Positions 1-7,655 of a DNA stretch of 37,814 bases are shown here, in pieces. The notes below the pieces were generated by a model, which saw only the letters and a list, made by a program, of their open reading frames with translations, made no database searches and was not told where the DNA came from. This stretch comes from Burkholderiales bacterium (GTDB taxonomy: Bacteria > Pseudomonadota > Gammaproteobacteria > Burkholderiales > Burkholderiaceae): assembly GCA_947372535.1 (NCBI GenBank), contig CANBUA010000007.1, positions 1-37,814 on the forward strand, in the 5' to 3' direction. The stretch's first letter is position 1; every line of letters starts with the position of its first letter. The position numbers were made by a program, and so were the translations under genes.

Positions 1-208
1 CGGGGCCGATCTCGACCAGGGCCTCGCCCGGACGCGGGTCGATGCCGCGCACGATCTCATCGATGACAAAATCATCGGCCAGGAAATGTTGCCCGAAGCG
101 CTTGCGCGCGATGTGACCGCCACCGTGCTTGCCGCCACCAGACTTCTGGTTCTTGGCGGGTGGTTTGCCGGATGATGACCGGTTGCCTGATCGGCCGTCA
201 GGGCGCAT
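1..208 (-). CDS. rsmA: 16S rRNA dimethyladenosine transferase RsmA/KsgA (3' end beyond the window)
   Basis: Only the first 69 codons are in the window. After a start region rich in Gly, Ser and Lys comes [18 protein letters not shown], then [18 protein letters not shown], the hallmark N-terminus and SAM-binding motif I of RsmA. The enzyme dimethylates two adjacent adenines in helix 45 of 16S rRNA during late 30S assembly. The only in-frame ATG upstream of the conserved core is at 208, which overlaps the last 11 bases of surA and suggests translational coupling. The predicted N-terminus precedes the RKRFGQ core by about 34 residues, longer than in the E. coli protein. In many proteobacteria pdxA lies between surA and rsmA; here it does not. 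Confidence 0.93.
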   Translation of the reverse strand, partial: MRPDGRSGNRSSSGKPPAKNQKSGGGKHGGGHIARKRFGQHFLADDFVIDEIVRGIDPRPGEALVEIGP

Positions 209-1658
209 CGCGCATTTCCACGAAGGCGGCGCCACGCAGTTCGCGCGCCCAGTCTTCATAAGCCTGCTCGAAATGCTGCTCGCGCAGCACGCTGCGGGCG
301 GCTTCGCGCTTTTGATCGGTGGTCAGTTGTACTTCGCGCCGTTCGATCAACTGGATGAGGTGCACGCCAAAACGTGAGACCACGGGCTCGGACACTTCGC
401 CGGGCTGCAAGGCCAACAATGCTTTCTCGAACTCGGGCACGAACTGGCCGGGTGCGGCCCAGCCCAGCTCGCCGCCTTTGGTGGCGCTGCCGTCCTCCGA
501 ATACTGGCGGGCCATCTGCGCGAAGCTGGATTGACCGCCGACGATCTGCTTGCGGATGTCGGCCAGCTTGTCGCGCGCGGCCTTGATGTTCAGCTGCGGT
601 GTGGTGCGCAACAGGATGTGGCGCGCGCGCTGCTGGGTGTAGCTGGCCGTCTTGGCGTTCTCGCGCTCGATCAGCTTGACGATGTGAAAGCCGGCGCCCG
701 AGCGCACGACCTTGCCCACTTCGCCCACCTTGATGTCCTTGACCGCATCGGTGAACAGCTCAGGCAACTTGCTGGCCGGGCGGGTGCCCAGGGAGCCGCC
801 TTGGGCCTTGGTGTTGGGATCGTCCGAGAACTCCTTGGCCAGCGCAGCGAAGTTGGCGCCGCTGATGATGCGCTGGCGTATTTCTTCGGCCTTCTTGGCC
901 AGTTGCGCGACCTTCTCAGGCGAGCTGCCTTCGGGCACCAGGAGCAGGATGTGCGCCAGGGTCAGGTCGGCATCGCGGCCCGAGGCGGCGGCCTGGATGT
1001 TGAAGGCGTCTGCCTCGGCATCGCTGATGCGGATGCGGCCATTGACCTCGCGATCACGAACGCGTTCGAGCATGATCTGCTCACGCAGGCTGGTGCGGTA
1101 ACGCTCGTAGTCCAGGCCATCGGCCTTCATGCGTGAGCGCAATTCTTCCAGGCCGATCTGGTTCTGCGCGGCGATGTTGCCCACGGCGCTGTCCACCTCC
1201 GCATCGCTGACAGTCAGGCCAATGCTCTTGGCGTACTGCAGCTGGATTTTCTCGTCGATCAAGGCATCGAGCACCTGCTGGCGCAGCACATCGGCCGGCG
1301 GCAGGTTGGCGTTGCGGCCGGCGGTGTCCATCACGCGGGCCACGCGTTTGTCCACATCGGTGTAGGTGATGGGTTCGGCATTGACCACGGCCAGGATGTA
1401 ATCGGCAGTGGTCTGCTTGCCTTCGATCTTGAGGTCGGTGCTCAGGTTGCGGGTGCCCGGGATGCGCGGCGAGACACTGGGCGCATCGACCAAGCGAAAG
1501 CCCTGCTGGGCGACGGCGTCATCTCCCACGCCCAGGCCCAGGGCCAGCAGCAAGGCGGCCAGGACGCCGCCCAGCGCCAAGCGAGGCACCAGGCGCTGCA
1601 GCAGGCCAACAGTGCCGGCAGTGGCTCGTTGGGGTCGGAAAGAAGTCAAGTCATTCAT
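198..1658 (-). CDS. surA: Periplasmic chaperone / peptidyl-prolyl isomerase SurA
   Basis: This 486-residue protein is the periplasmic chaperone that escorts unfolded outer-membrane proteins, including LptD, to the BAM complex. A long N-terminal stretch with a hydrophobic core at about residues 28-44, ending near AVAQQ (50), looks like a signal peptide. The SurA N-terminal domain follows (about 84-210). Two parvulin-type PPIase domains start at LAHILLL (about 235-332) and RARHILL (about 344-441). Each contains the family's F-A-x-A/M-A-x-x-x-S-x-D and GG-x-LG signatures. The start overlaps the end of lptD by 8 bp and the stop overlaps rsmA by 11 bp, so the three genes are probably cotranscribed. 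The N-terminus before the signal core is longer than usual, so a downstream start is possible, but no better ATG is seen. Confidence 0.95.
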   Translation of the reverse strand: MNDLTSFRPQRATAGTVGLLQRLVPRLALGGVLAALLLALGLGVGDDAVAQQGFRLVDAPSVSPRIPGTRNLSTDLKIEGKQTTADYILAVVNAEPITYTDVDKRVARVMDTAGRNANLPPADVLRQQVLDALIDEKIQLQYAKSIGLTVSDAEVDSAVGNIAAQNQIGLEELRSRMKADGLDYERYRTSLREQIMLERVRDREVNGRIRISDAEADAFNIQAAASGRDADLTLAHILLLVPEGSSPEKVAQLAKKAEEIRQRIISGANFAALAKEFSDDPNTKAQGGSLGTRPASKLPELFTDAVKDIKVGEVGKVVRSGAGFHIVKLIERENAKTASYTQQRARHILLRTTPQLNIKAARDKLADIRKQIVGGQSSFAQMARQYSEDGSATKGGELGWAAPGQFVPEFEKALLALQPGEVSEPVVSRFGVHLIQLIERREVQLTTDQKREAARSVLREQHFEQAYEDWARELRGAAFVEMRDAP

Positions 1659-4149
1659 CGTTGAGGTCGCTCAAGGGCAAGGGGGCCGCGATCAGGCTGG
1701 AGTCTTCGCGCAGCAGGCGGTAGCCAGGGATATTGTCCTTCAAGGCGCGCAGCGGGCTGGAGCCCAGCCTGGACAGGCCCACCAGTTCCAACTGGAACAT
1801 CAGGCGGGTGCTGGCGTCGGCGCGGCCGATGGACACACGCTCGGCCACGATGCGGCCGATCCAGCAGCCGCCATCGTATTCGACACCCATGAGCGCATCG
1901 CTCAGGCGGCTGTCCTTGAGGCTGTAGCTCAGGCGGCCCACGGCGTACCAAGTGCCGCCGCAGCCGTCAGGCGAGCCCATCGAGCCGGTCACGCGGCCCG
2001 TGCTGGCGGCCATGCTGCCGGGGGAGGGGGTGATGTCCAACGCGGGCGAGCGGCCCGCCAGCGGCCACTGCCAGCCCAGGTCGAGCTGTTCGCTGCTGCC
2101 GCGTGTGTAGCGGTAATTGGCGCTCACCGTGCGCCAGGGACCGGGCGAATAGCGCACACCGACCAGCGAGCGTTCGGCCCGGCTGTATTGGGGGCTGTAC
2201 TGCACGGTGCTGTCCAGCGTCCAGTTGGGCAGCACCGTGCTAGAGGCCAGCAGCAGGAGATCGGAGAGGTGCTGCGTGACGGGCGGGCCGTCATCCGGGG
2301 TGATGCGCTGGTCGGAGAACAGCAGCTTTTGAACCACGCCCAGGCGCAAGGTCTCGGCCCCATTGACAGGGTTGATCAGGCGGGTGCTCAGGCCCAGGGT
2401 GAGCTGGTTGGCGTCTGAGACACGGTCCACGCCAGTGAAGGCATTTTCGTCGAAGATGCTGTACTGGTTGAAGTCCCGCACCGTGCTGTCGAACAGCGGC
2501 AGGTCGGACTGCAGCTTGTAGGGCGTGTAGACGTATTGCGCACGCGGCTCCAGTGTCTGGATCATGCTCTGCCCGAACCATTGCACGGGCCGCTCGAAGG
2601 TGGCGGTGGCGTCCAGGCTGGCTGTGGGGATCAGGCGGGTGGCGTTGCGTTCGGTCACGCCAGGTTTGTCGTCGAGCGCATAGCTGGCGGCATTGACGCC
2701 GAGCTTGGGGGTGAGCGTCCAACCCGCATTGCCGAAGGGGCGTTGAACCGTGGCCAGCGCATGCAAGCGGTTGCCGCTGGCGCGGGTTTCGTCTTCATTG
2801 GTGAAGCGGTTGAACTCGCCTTGCATGTTCCATTGCCAGCCCGACTCGGACGTGCTGCGGCTGCGCAGGCCGATCTGGGGTTCGCGTCGGTAGGGCGAGA
2901 TGATGCGGGAGGACGGATCGGCCAGCGGGTCCAGGTCCTGCAAGGTCTGCCAGGATTGCACGTTGGCGTAGAGCTCGGTCTGGCTTTGTCCCAGGCCCCA
3001 GGCGCGCGTGTTGAGCTGGCGTTCGATGCCCAAATGTTGTTCGTACAGGCGCGGCGTCAGCGTCGGCAGACTGCGCGGGAAGTCTTTCCAGTAGTCATCG
3101 TCGGAGACTTGCTGCCACTTGACGTTGTAGCTGGTGAGATTGCGCGAGCCCGACTCGTTGAGGTCGCCACGGTGGTTGATCTCCAGCAGTGAGCGATCGC
3201 GGCCGGCCAGGTTGTCGTGCGGCAGCACCGTGAATTTCAGGCTGCCCTGGTCATGGTTCTGCAGGTAGCGGAATTCGCTTTCCAGGCCCAGGCCGCGTCG
3301 CGTCGACAAGGTCGGTGTCAAGGTGGCATCGCGGTTGGGCGCGATGTTCCAGTAGTAGGGCAGGGCGAACTCGAAGCCGCTCTTGTTGTCGATGTCGAAG
3401 CTGGGCGGCAAGAAGCCCGATTTGCGCTCGTCTGTCAGCGGGAAGGTCAGCACGGGCGCGGCCAGGATGGGCACGCCCTTGAAGCGGATCACGGCGTTCT
3501 CGGCGCGGCCCTCATTGGTCGAAAAATCCATGCTCACGCTGGAGGTGCTCAGCAGCCAGTCGGGCGAGGCGGTGTTCTCGGGCGTGCAGCTGGTGTAGGT
3601 GGCTTGGATGGCCGTGAGCTTGTGCTGGCCCTGGAAGATCACTTGCTCAGCCTGGCCGCCGGCGCCGGTGCGGGCGAAGCGGTAGGTCGGGTGGGTGAAC
3701 TCGCCTTCCAGGGTATCGAGTTTGAGCCAGAGCTTGGGGCCGCTGTAGACGTCGCCGCGCCGGGTGATGCGCACCTGGCCATCGGCCTGCACCTGGTTGT
3801 CGGCCTGGGTGTGGGTGACTTCGTCAGCGCGCAGGGTCAGGTCGCCCCGGCGCAATTTGGCGTTGCCGATGGCCTTGGTGCGTTCACCGGGGCTGCCTTC
3901 GATGCGGTCAGCCTCGAAGTACACGGGCAGGGCCGGGTTCTCGGGGCCGGCCACGGGCACGGCCAGGCTGCCGGCCATGCGCAGCGTGGGGTCGCTGGGT
4001 GGCTCCAGATCGGCCGCATGGGCCAGGCTGGAGGCCATCAGCGCCATGCTCGCCGCCCACGCCACGCGGGTGGGGCGTGGCATGGTCCGCGCCCAATGGC
4101 GTGTGGCTGGCGAAGCGTGTGGGGGAATGCTGGCTGGAGGCACGGGCAC
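1651..4149 (-). CDS. lptD: LPS-assembly protein LptD
   Basis: This is the outer-membrane beta-barrel that, with LptE, inserts lipopolysaccharide into the outer leaflet. Up to 832 residues are encoded. An ATG at 4083 (MPRPTRV) would give an 810-residue precursor starting directly at a classical signal peptide that ends in LAHA-AD, and I regard this as the likelier start. An OstA/LptA-like jellyroll domain follows (YFEADRIEG, ADEVTHTQADNQVQADGQVRI), then a long barrel rich in aromatic strands. One Cys lies early (TSCTPEN) and two lie near the C-terminus (DGCGG, GGCW), compatible with the inter-domain disulfides known in LptD. It heads the lptD-surA-rsmA operon, which pairs the client with its chaperone, and is divergent from the AmgK-like kinase gene. 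Confidence 0.95.
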   Translation of the reverse strand: MPVPPASIPPHASPATRHWARTMPRPTRVAWAASMALMASSLAHAADLEPPSDPTLRMAGSLAVPVAGPENPALPVYFEADRIEGSPGERTKAIGNAKLRRGDLTLRADEVTHTQADNQVQADGQVRITRRGDVYSGPKLWLKLDTLEGEFTHPTYRFARTGAGGQAEQVIFQGQHKLTAIQATYTSCTPENTASPDWLLSTSSVSMDFSTNEGRAENAVIRFKGVPILAAPVLTFPLTDERKSGFLPPSFDIDNKSGFEFALPYYWNIAPNRDATLTPTLSTRRGLGLESEFRYLQNHDQGSLKFTVLPHDNLAGRDRSLLEINHRGDLNESGSRNLTSYNVKWQQVSDDDYWKDFPRSLPTLTPRLYEQHLGIERQLNTRAWGLGQSQTELYANVQSWQTLQDLDPLADPSSRIISPYRREPQIGLRSRSTSESGWQWNMQGEFNRFTNEDETRASGNRLHALATVQRPFGNAGWTLTPKLGVNAASYALDDKPGVTERNATRLIPTASLDATATFERPVQWFGQSMIQTLEPRAQYVYTPYKLQSDLPLFDSTVRDFNQYSIFDENAFTGVDRVSDANQLTLGLSTRLINPVNGAETLRLGVVQKLLFSDQRITPDDGPPVTQHLSDLLLLASSTVLPNWTLDSTVQYSPQYSRAERSLVGVRYSPGPWRTVSANYRYTRGSSEQLDLGWQWPLAGRSPALDITPSPGSMAASTGRVTGSMGSPDGCGGTWYAVGRLSYSLKDSRLSDALMGVEYDGGCWIGRIVAERVSIGRADASTRLMFQLELVGLSRLGSSPLRALKDNIPGYRLLREDSSLIAAPLPLSDLNDE

Positions 4150-4171
4150 AGGGCACTAAAATTGAGGGATT

Positions 4172-5293
4172 ATGCCCAACTCATCCTCGACACCGAATCC
4201 GCCCGCTCGCCAGGCCCATGGCCTGCTCTGGGCCGATCCTGACCGCCTTGCGGCTTTTGACGCCTGGCTGGCGGCCATGGCCAGCCAACATGGCCTGAAA
4301 GCCGAGACGGTGCGCCCGGCCAGCGCGGACGCGAGTTTCCGGCGTTACCTGCGCGCCGACGTGCGGGCAGGCGGCAGCCTGATCATCATGGATGCCCCGC
4401 CGGCGTTGGAGAACTGCCAGCCTTTCGTGGCGGTCGATCGCCTGCTGCGTGCTGGCGGCGTGGGCGCCCCCGAGATCCTGTCCTGGGACGAGCCCCAAGG
4501 GTTCATGCTGCTGTCCGACCTGGGTGAGCACACCCTGTTGTCCACCCTGGTGCCCGATGCGCCCGAGTATTCGGACGCTTCCCGCGCCAATTTCACGCGC
4601 TACGAGGCCGCCATCGACGAGTTGGTGCGCCTGCAAGCCATCGCCGCCGAAAACGAGGTGCCGCCCTATGACGACGCCTTGCTCCAGCGCGAGATGGACT
4701 TGGCGCCGCAGTGGTATTTCACGAAACTGCGCGGCATGACGCTCACGGACACCCAGCAGGCGGTGCTGGACCGGGCGTTTGGCCTGATCAAGGCACAGGT
4801 GCTGGCGCAGCCCCGGGGCCTGGTTCACCGCGATTTCCACAGCCGCAATCTGATGGTGTCCCCCTCGTCCCCGGGGGCTCGCCCTGGGGTGATCGACTTC
4901 CAGGATGCGGTTTGGGGCCCACTGGCGTATGATCCGGTGTCCTTGTTGCGCGACGCCTATGTGGTATGGGAGGAACCCATCCAGATCGATTTGGCGGCGC
5001 GGTACTGGCAAAAGGCCCGAAAAGCCGGTTTGCCGCTCAACGAGGACTTTGGTGAGTTCTGGCGCGATTTCGAATGGATGGGTCTGCAGCGCCACCTCAA
5101 GGTGCTGGGCATTTTCGCCCGGCTGGCCCTGCGCGATGGCAAGCAGCAGTACCTCGACGACATTCCCCGCGTGTGGCAGTACGCTCACAAGGTCTGCACG
5201 CGATACCAAGGCCTGGGCCCATTGTCGGCCCTGCTTGAAGCAGCCGAATCTGCCACGCTGGGCATACAGCGCCAGACCGGCTACACCTTTTGA
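4172..5293 (+). CDS. amgK: AmgK-like sugar kinase (aminoglycoside phosphotransferase fold)
   Basis: This 373-residue protein belongs to the APH-fold family of anomeric N-acetylmuramate/N-acetylglucosamine kinases (AmgK), which feed recovered muropeptide sugars back to UDP-MurNAc. Visible motifs are the N-terminal ASFRRYLR (55-62), the nucleotide-binding SLIIMDAPP (69-77), the catalytic loop LVHRDFHSRNLMV (217-229; H219, D221, N226) and the metal-binding IDFQDA with D242. Placement divergent from lptD is conserved in many proteobacteria. There the uridylyltransferase gene murU usually follows; here the next gene is a DEAD-box helicase, so murU is absent or elsewhere. The intergenic space to lptD is only 22 bp (88 bp if lptD starts at 4083), so the promoters must overlap the lptD 5' region. 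The substrate is inferred from family. Confidence 0.82.
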   Translation: MPNSSSTPNPPARQAHGLLWADPDRLAAFDAWLAAMASQHGLKAETVRPASADASFRRYLRADVRAGGSLIIMDAPPALENCQPFVAVDRLLRAGGVGAPEILSWDEPQGFMLLSDLGEHTLLSTLVPDAPEYSDASRANFTRYEAAIDELVRLQAIAAENEVPPYDDALLQREMDLAPQWYFTKLRGMTLTDTQQAVLDRAFGLIKAQVLAQPRGLVHRDFHSRNLMVSPSSPGARPGVIDFQDAVWGPLAYDPVSLLRDAYVVWEEPIQIDLAARYWQKARKAGLPLNEDFGEFWRDFEWMGLQRHLKVLGIFARLALRDGKQQYLDDIPRVWQYAHKVCTRYQGLGPLSALLEAAESATLGIQRQTGYTF

Positions 5294-5345
5294 GTTTTCG
5301 CGGTCGAATCCATCATCACGAGATTCGACGCCACCACGGGGCAAC

Positions 5346-6917
5346 ATGACCTCCACGACGACCAACGGCACACTCGCCGAACAAACCTCCACCGAAGCCA
5401 TTGTCGATGCAGCGCCTGCGCGCTTTGACACCCTGCCGCTGGACGCCAAGCTGCTGCGCGCCATCGAGGTGCAGGGTTACGCCCTGATGACCCCGATCCA
5501 GGCCAAGGCGATCCCGCTGGTGCTCGAAGGCCGAGACGTGATGGGTGCTGCCCAGACCGGCACCGGCAAGACGGCCGCCTTCTCCATCCCGCTGCTTCAG
5601 AAAATGATGAAGCACGAAAACCAGAGCATGTCGCCCGCCCGCCACCCGGTGCGCGCCGTGGTGCTGGCCCCCACCCGCGAGCTGGCCGTGCAAGTGGCCG
5701 CCAACGTCAAGGCCTATGCCAAGCAGACCGGCTTGCGCGTGGCGGTGGTCTTCGGCGGCATGGACATGAAGCCCCAGACGGTCGAGCTCAAGGGCGGTGT
5801 CGAGGTGCTGATCGCCACGCCTGGCCGCTTGCTCGACCACATCGAAGCCAAGAACTGCAACCTCTCGCAGGTTGAATACGTGGTGCTGGACGAGGCCGAC
5901 CGCATGCTGGACATCGGCTTCCTGCCGGACCTGCAGCGCATCCTGAGCTACCTGCCCAAGCAGCGCCAGACGCTCTTGTTCTCGGCCACGTTCTCGCCTG
6001 AGATCAAGAAGCTGGCGCAAAGCTATCTGCAAGACCCCATCCTGGTCGAGACGGCCCGCCCCAACCAGACGGCCACCAACGTCGAGCAGCGCTTCTACAA
6101 GGTCAACGACGACGACAAGCGCTACGTGATCCGCCAGATCCTGCGTGATCGCGACATCAAGCAAAGCATCGTTTTCGTCAATTCCAAGCTGGGGGCGGCG
6201 CGCCTGGCCCGCTCCTTCGAGCGCGACGGCCTGCGCACGACCGCCCTGCACGGCGACAAGTCGCAGGACGAGCGCCTCAAAGCCCTGGATGCCTTCAAGC
6301 GCGGCGAGGTCGATCTGCTGGTGGCCACCGATGTGGCCGCGCGCGGTATCGACATCGCGGCCCTGCCGGCGGTGTTCAACTTCGACATCCCCTTCAATGC
6401 GGAAGATTACGTCCACCGCATCGGGCGCACGGGCCGCGCCGGTGCGTCGGGCCTGGCGGTTTCGCTGGTCTCGGGTTCGGACACGCGCCTGATCGCTGAC
6501 ATCGAAAAGCTGATCAAGAAGAAGCTGGACATCGAGCCCTTTGAGCTGGAGAACAGCCGCCCGACCTTCCGCCGCGAACGCGAAGGTGGCGACGACCGTG
6601 AAAGCCGTGGCAGCCGTTCTGATTCACGGAGCGATCCACGCGCCGACGTGGCCCCGTCCAATCCGCGCAGCAGCTACCGCCCCACGCGGCCTTCAGTGCC
6701 CAGTGATCCTTTGTTTGACAAGCCCTACGAGCCCGATCCTTCGGCCGATCCGGTTTGGGAAAACAAAGGGCCCGCCAGCACCACGGCGGGTGCAGGCGGG
6801 CCTTCTTCGGGCTCCGGTCTGTCGCGCTTCATCAAGCCACGTCGCAAGGTCGCGTCCCTGCTGGGTGGCCCGGGCACAGGCCCCGGCAGCAACAGCGGCG
6901 CCTCAGGCAACCACTGA
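5346..6917 (+). CDS. DEAD-box ATP-dependent RNA helicase, RhlE-type
   Basis: This 523-residue protein carries a complete DEAD-box helicase core. The Q motif region is at 29-52 (FDTLPL...MTPIQ), Walker A AQTGTGKT at 69-76, motif Ia PTREL at 109-113, DEAD at 182-185, SAT at 213-215, and motif VI HRIGRTGRAG at 357-366. The C-terminal tail of about 110 residues is low complexity, rich in Arg, Ser, Pro and Gly and ending with a basic patch (FIKPRRK), as in many RhlE/DbpA-like helicases where it binds RNA. The likely roles are ribosome assembly or mRNA remodelling. The reading frame is open far upstream, but that part overlaps the kinase gene in another frame; the ATG at 5346, preceded by a weak GGGGC, fits the family start. 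Confidence 0.93.
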   Translation: MTSTTTNGTLAEQTSTEAIVDAAPARFDTLPLDAKLLRAIEVQGYALMTPIQAKAIPLVLEGRDVMGAAQTGTGKTAAFSIPLLQKMMKHENQSMSPARHPVRAVVLAPTRELAVQVAANVKAYAKQTGLRVAVVFGGMDMKPQTVELKGGVEVLIATPGRLLDHIEAKNCNLSQVEYVVLDEADRMLDIGFLPDLQRILSYLPKQRQTLLFSATFSPEIKKLAQSYLQDPILVETARPNQTATNVEQRFYKVNDDDKRYVIRQILRDRDIKQSIVFVNSKLGAARLARSFERDGLRTTALHGDKSQDERLKALDAFKRGEVDLLVATDVAARGIDIAALPAVFNFDIPFNAEDYVHRIGRTGRAGASGLAVSLVSGSDTRLIADIEKLIKKKLDIEPFELENSRPTFRREREGGDDRESRGSRSDSRSDPRADVAPSNPRSSYRPTRPSVPSDPLFDKPYEPDPSADPVWENKGPASTTAGAGGPSSGSGLSRFIKPRRKVASLLGGPGTGPGSNSGASGNH

Positions 6918-6935
6918 TGCCGGCCGTCGTGCCGC

Positions 6936-7409
6936 TTACGAAGCGTGCACGACCAGCATGTTGTTGACCTTGCCCACGCCGCTCATGGCCTTGACCAGAT
7001 CGGTGGCGCGCAGCACGGCTTGAGCCGTGGGGGCTTCACCCGTGAGGGTGACCACGCCGTTCTGGGTGTCCACATTGATTTTGCTCGACTTCAGTTCTGA
7101 GTCGGCGATCAGGCCAGCGGTGACCTTGGCCGTGATGGTCGCATCGGTCACGTTGGTCTCGATCTTCTGACCAGTGACCTCAGCCTTTTGCTTGCTTTCA
7201 GCGCTCATCTCGCTGGACGACTGCTTGATGTTCTCGATGCCTTCCTTGGCATTGGCCTTGGCTTCCTGGGCCGTTTGCTCGGTGGTGGCGATGGCGCTGT
7301 CCAGCTTCTGGCCGGCAGTGCGGTCGTCGTGTTTGTTGCAGCCGGCCAGGGCGGCGACGGCAATCACGAGGACGGTCAGCGGCATGCGGATGGTGTTAGT
7401 GGTATTCAT
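6936..7409 (-). CDS. BON-domain lipoprotein (OsmY-like)
   Basis: This 157-residue protein has a lipoprotein signal peptide with lipobox LAGC (Cys24), an Ala/Glu/Lys-rich helical linker (about 30-85) and one C-terminal BON domain (about 87-155; ITAKVTAGL, VDTQNGVVTLTGEAPT). BON domains occur in OsmY and related envelope proteins and are thought to bind membranes or other envelope ligands. The start at 7409 is preceded by a good AGGAG. The gene is divergent from the AsmA-family gene, and its upstream region carries the CCTACA-N17-CTGAT-N19-CTA arrangement shared with the DUF3309 and ferritin-like genes, which suggests membership of a stress regulon. The protein class is clear; its exact function is not. 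Confidence 0.88.
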   Translation of the reverse strand: MNTTNTIRMPLTVLVIAVAALAGCNKHDDRTAGQKLDSAIATTEQTAQEAKANAKEGIENIKQSSSEMSAESKQKAEVTGQKIETNVTDATITAKVTAGLIADSELKSSKINVDTQNGVVTLTGEAPTAQAVLRATDLVKAMSGVGKVNNMLVVHAS

Positions 7410-7478
7410 GGTGTCTGCTCCTGTCGAAGGTTGATGACATGGCTCGCGCTTGTCGAGCGAACCTTGATCTGTTCACAC

Positions 7479-7543
7479 CATAGAGACGCCGTGAGCTGGG
7501 CGCCATCAGGCGATGTCGCAAAGCGCTGTAGGTCAAGGCTGAC
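7479..7543 (-). promoter_or_regulatory. Candidate activator site and promoter of the BON lipoprotein gene
   Basis: On the minus strand, CCTACA begins at 7532, CTGATG lies at 7509-7504 and TCTATG at 7484-7479, giving CCTACA-N17-CTGATG-N19-TCTATG. The CCTAC half belongs to the degenerate inverted repeat GTAGG-N6-CTGAC at 7528-7543. The DUF3309 and ferritin-like promoters have the same parts at the same spacing. The -35 and -10 assignment is inference; the 19-bp spacer is long for a sigma-70 promoter, which would fit activator dependence. Nothing else of note is seen between 7410 and 7655. Confidence 0.5.
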
Positions 7544-7655
7544 GCGTCGTGTTTGTCAGAGCCTGCCTACGCATCGTTGTGACATCCGCTGATGGCTTGG
7601 ATGGGGATGACATGAGAGTCTGCACATGGGCCATTTTGAGCACAGGAGCCATGCC

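Noticed and set aside
2885..2905. GTAGGG inside lptD
   Set aside because: It is within coding sequence with no matching second arm, as expected by chance in GC-rich DNA.
4905..5345. N-terminal extension of the helicase frame upstream of 5346
   Set aside because: It overlaps the kinase gene in another frame and encodes Arg/Ser/Trp-rich sequence unrelated to helicases.
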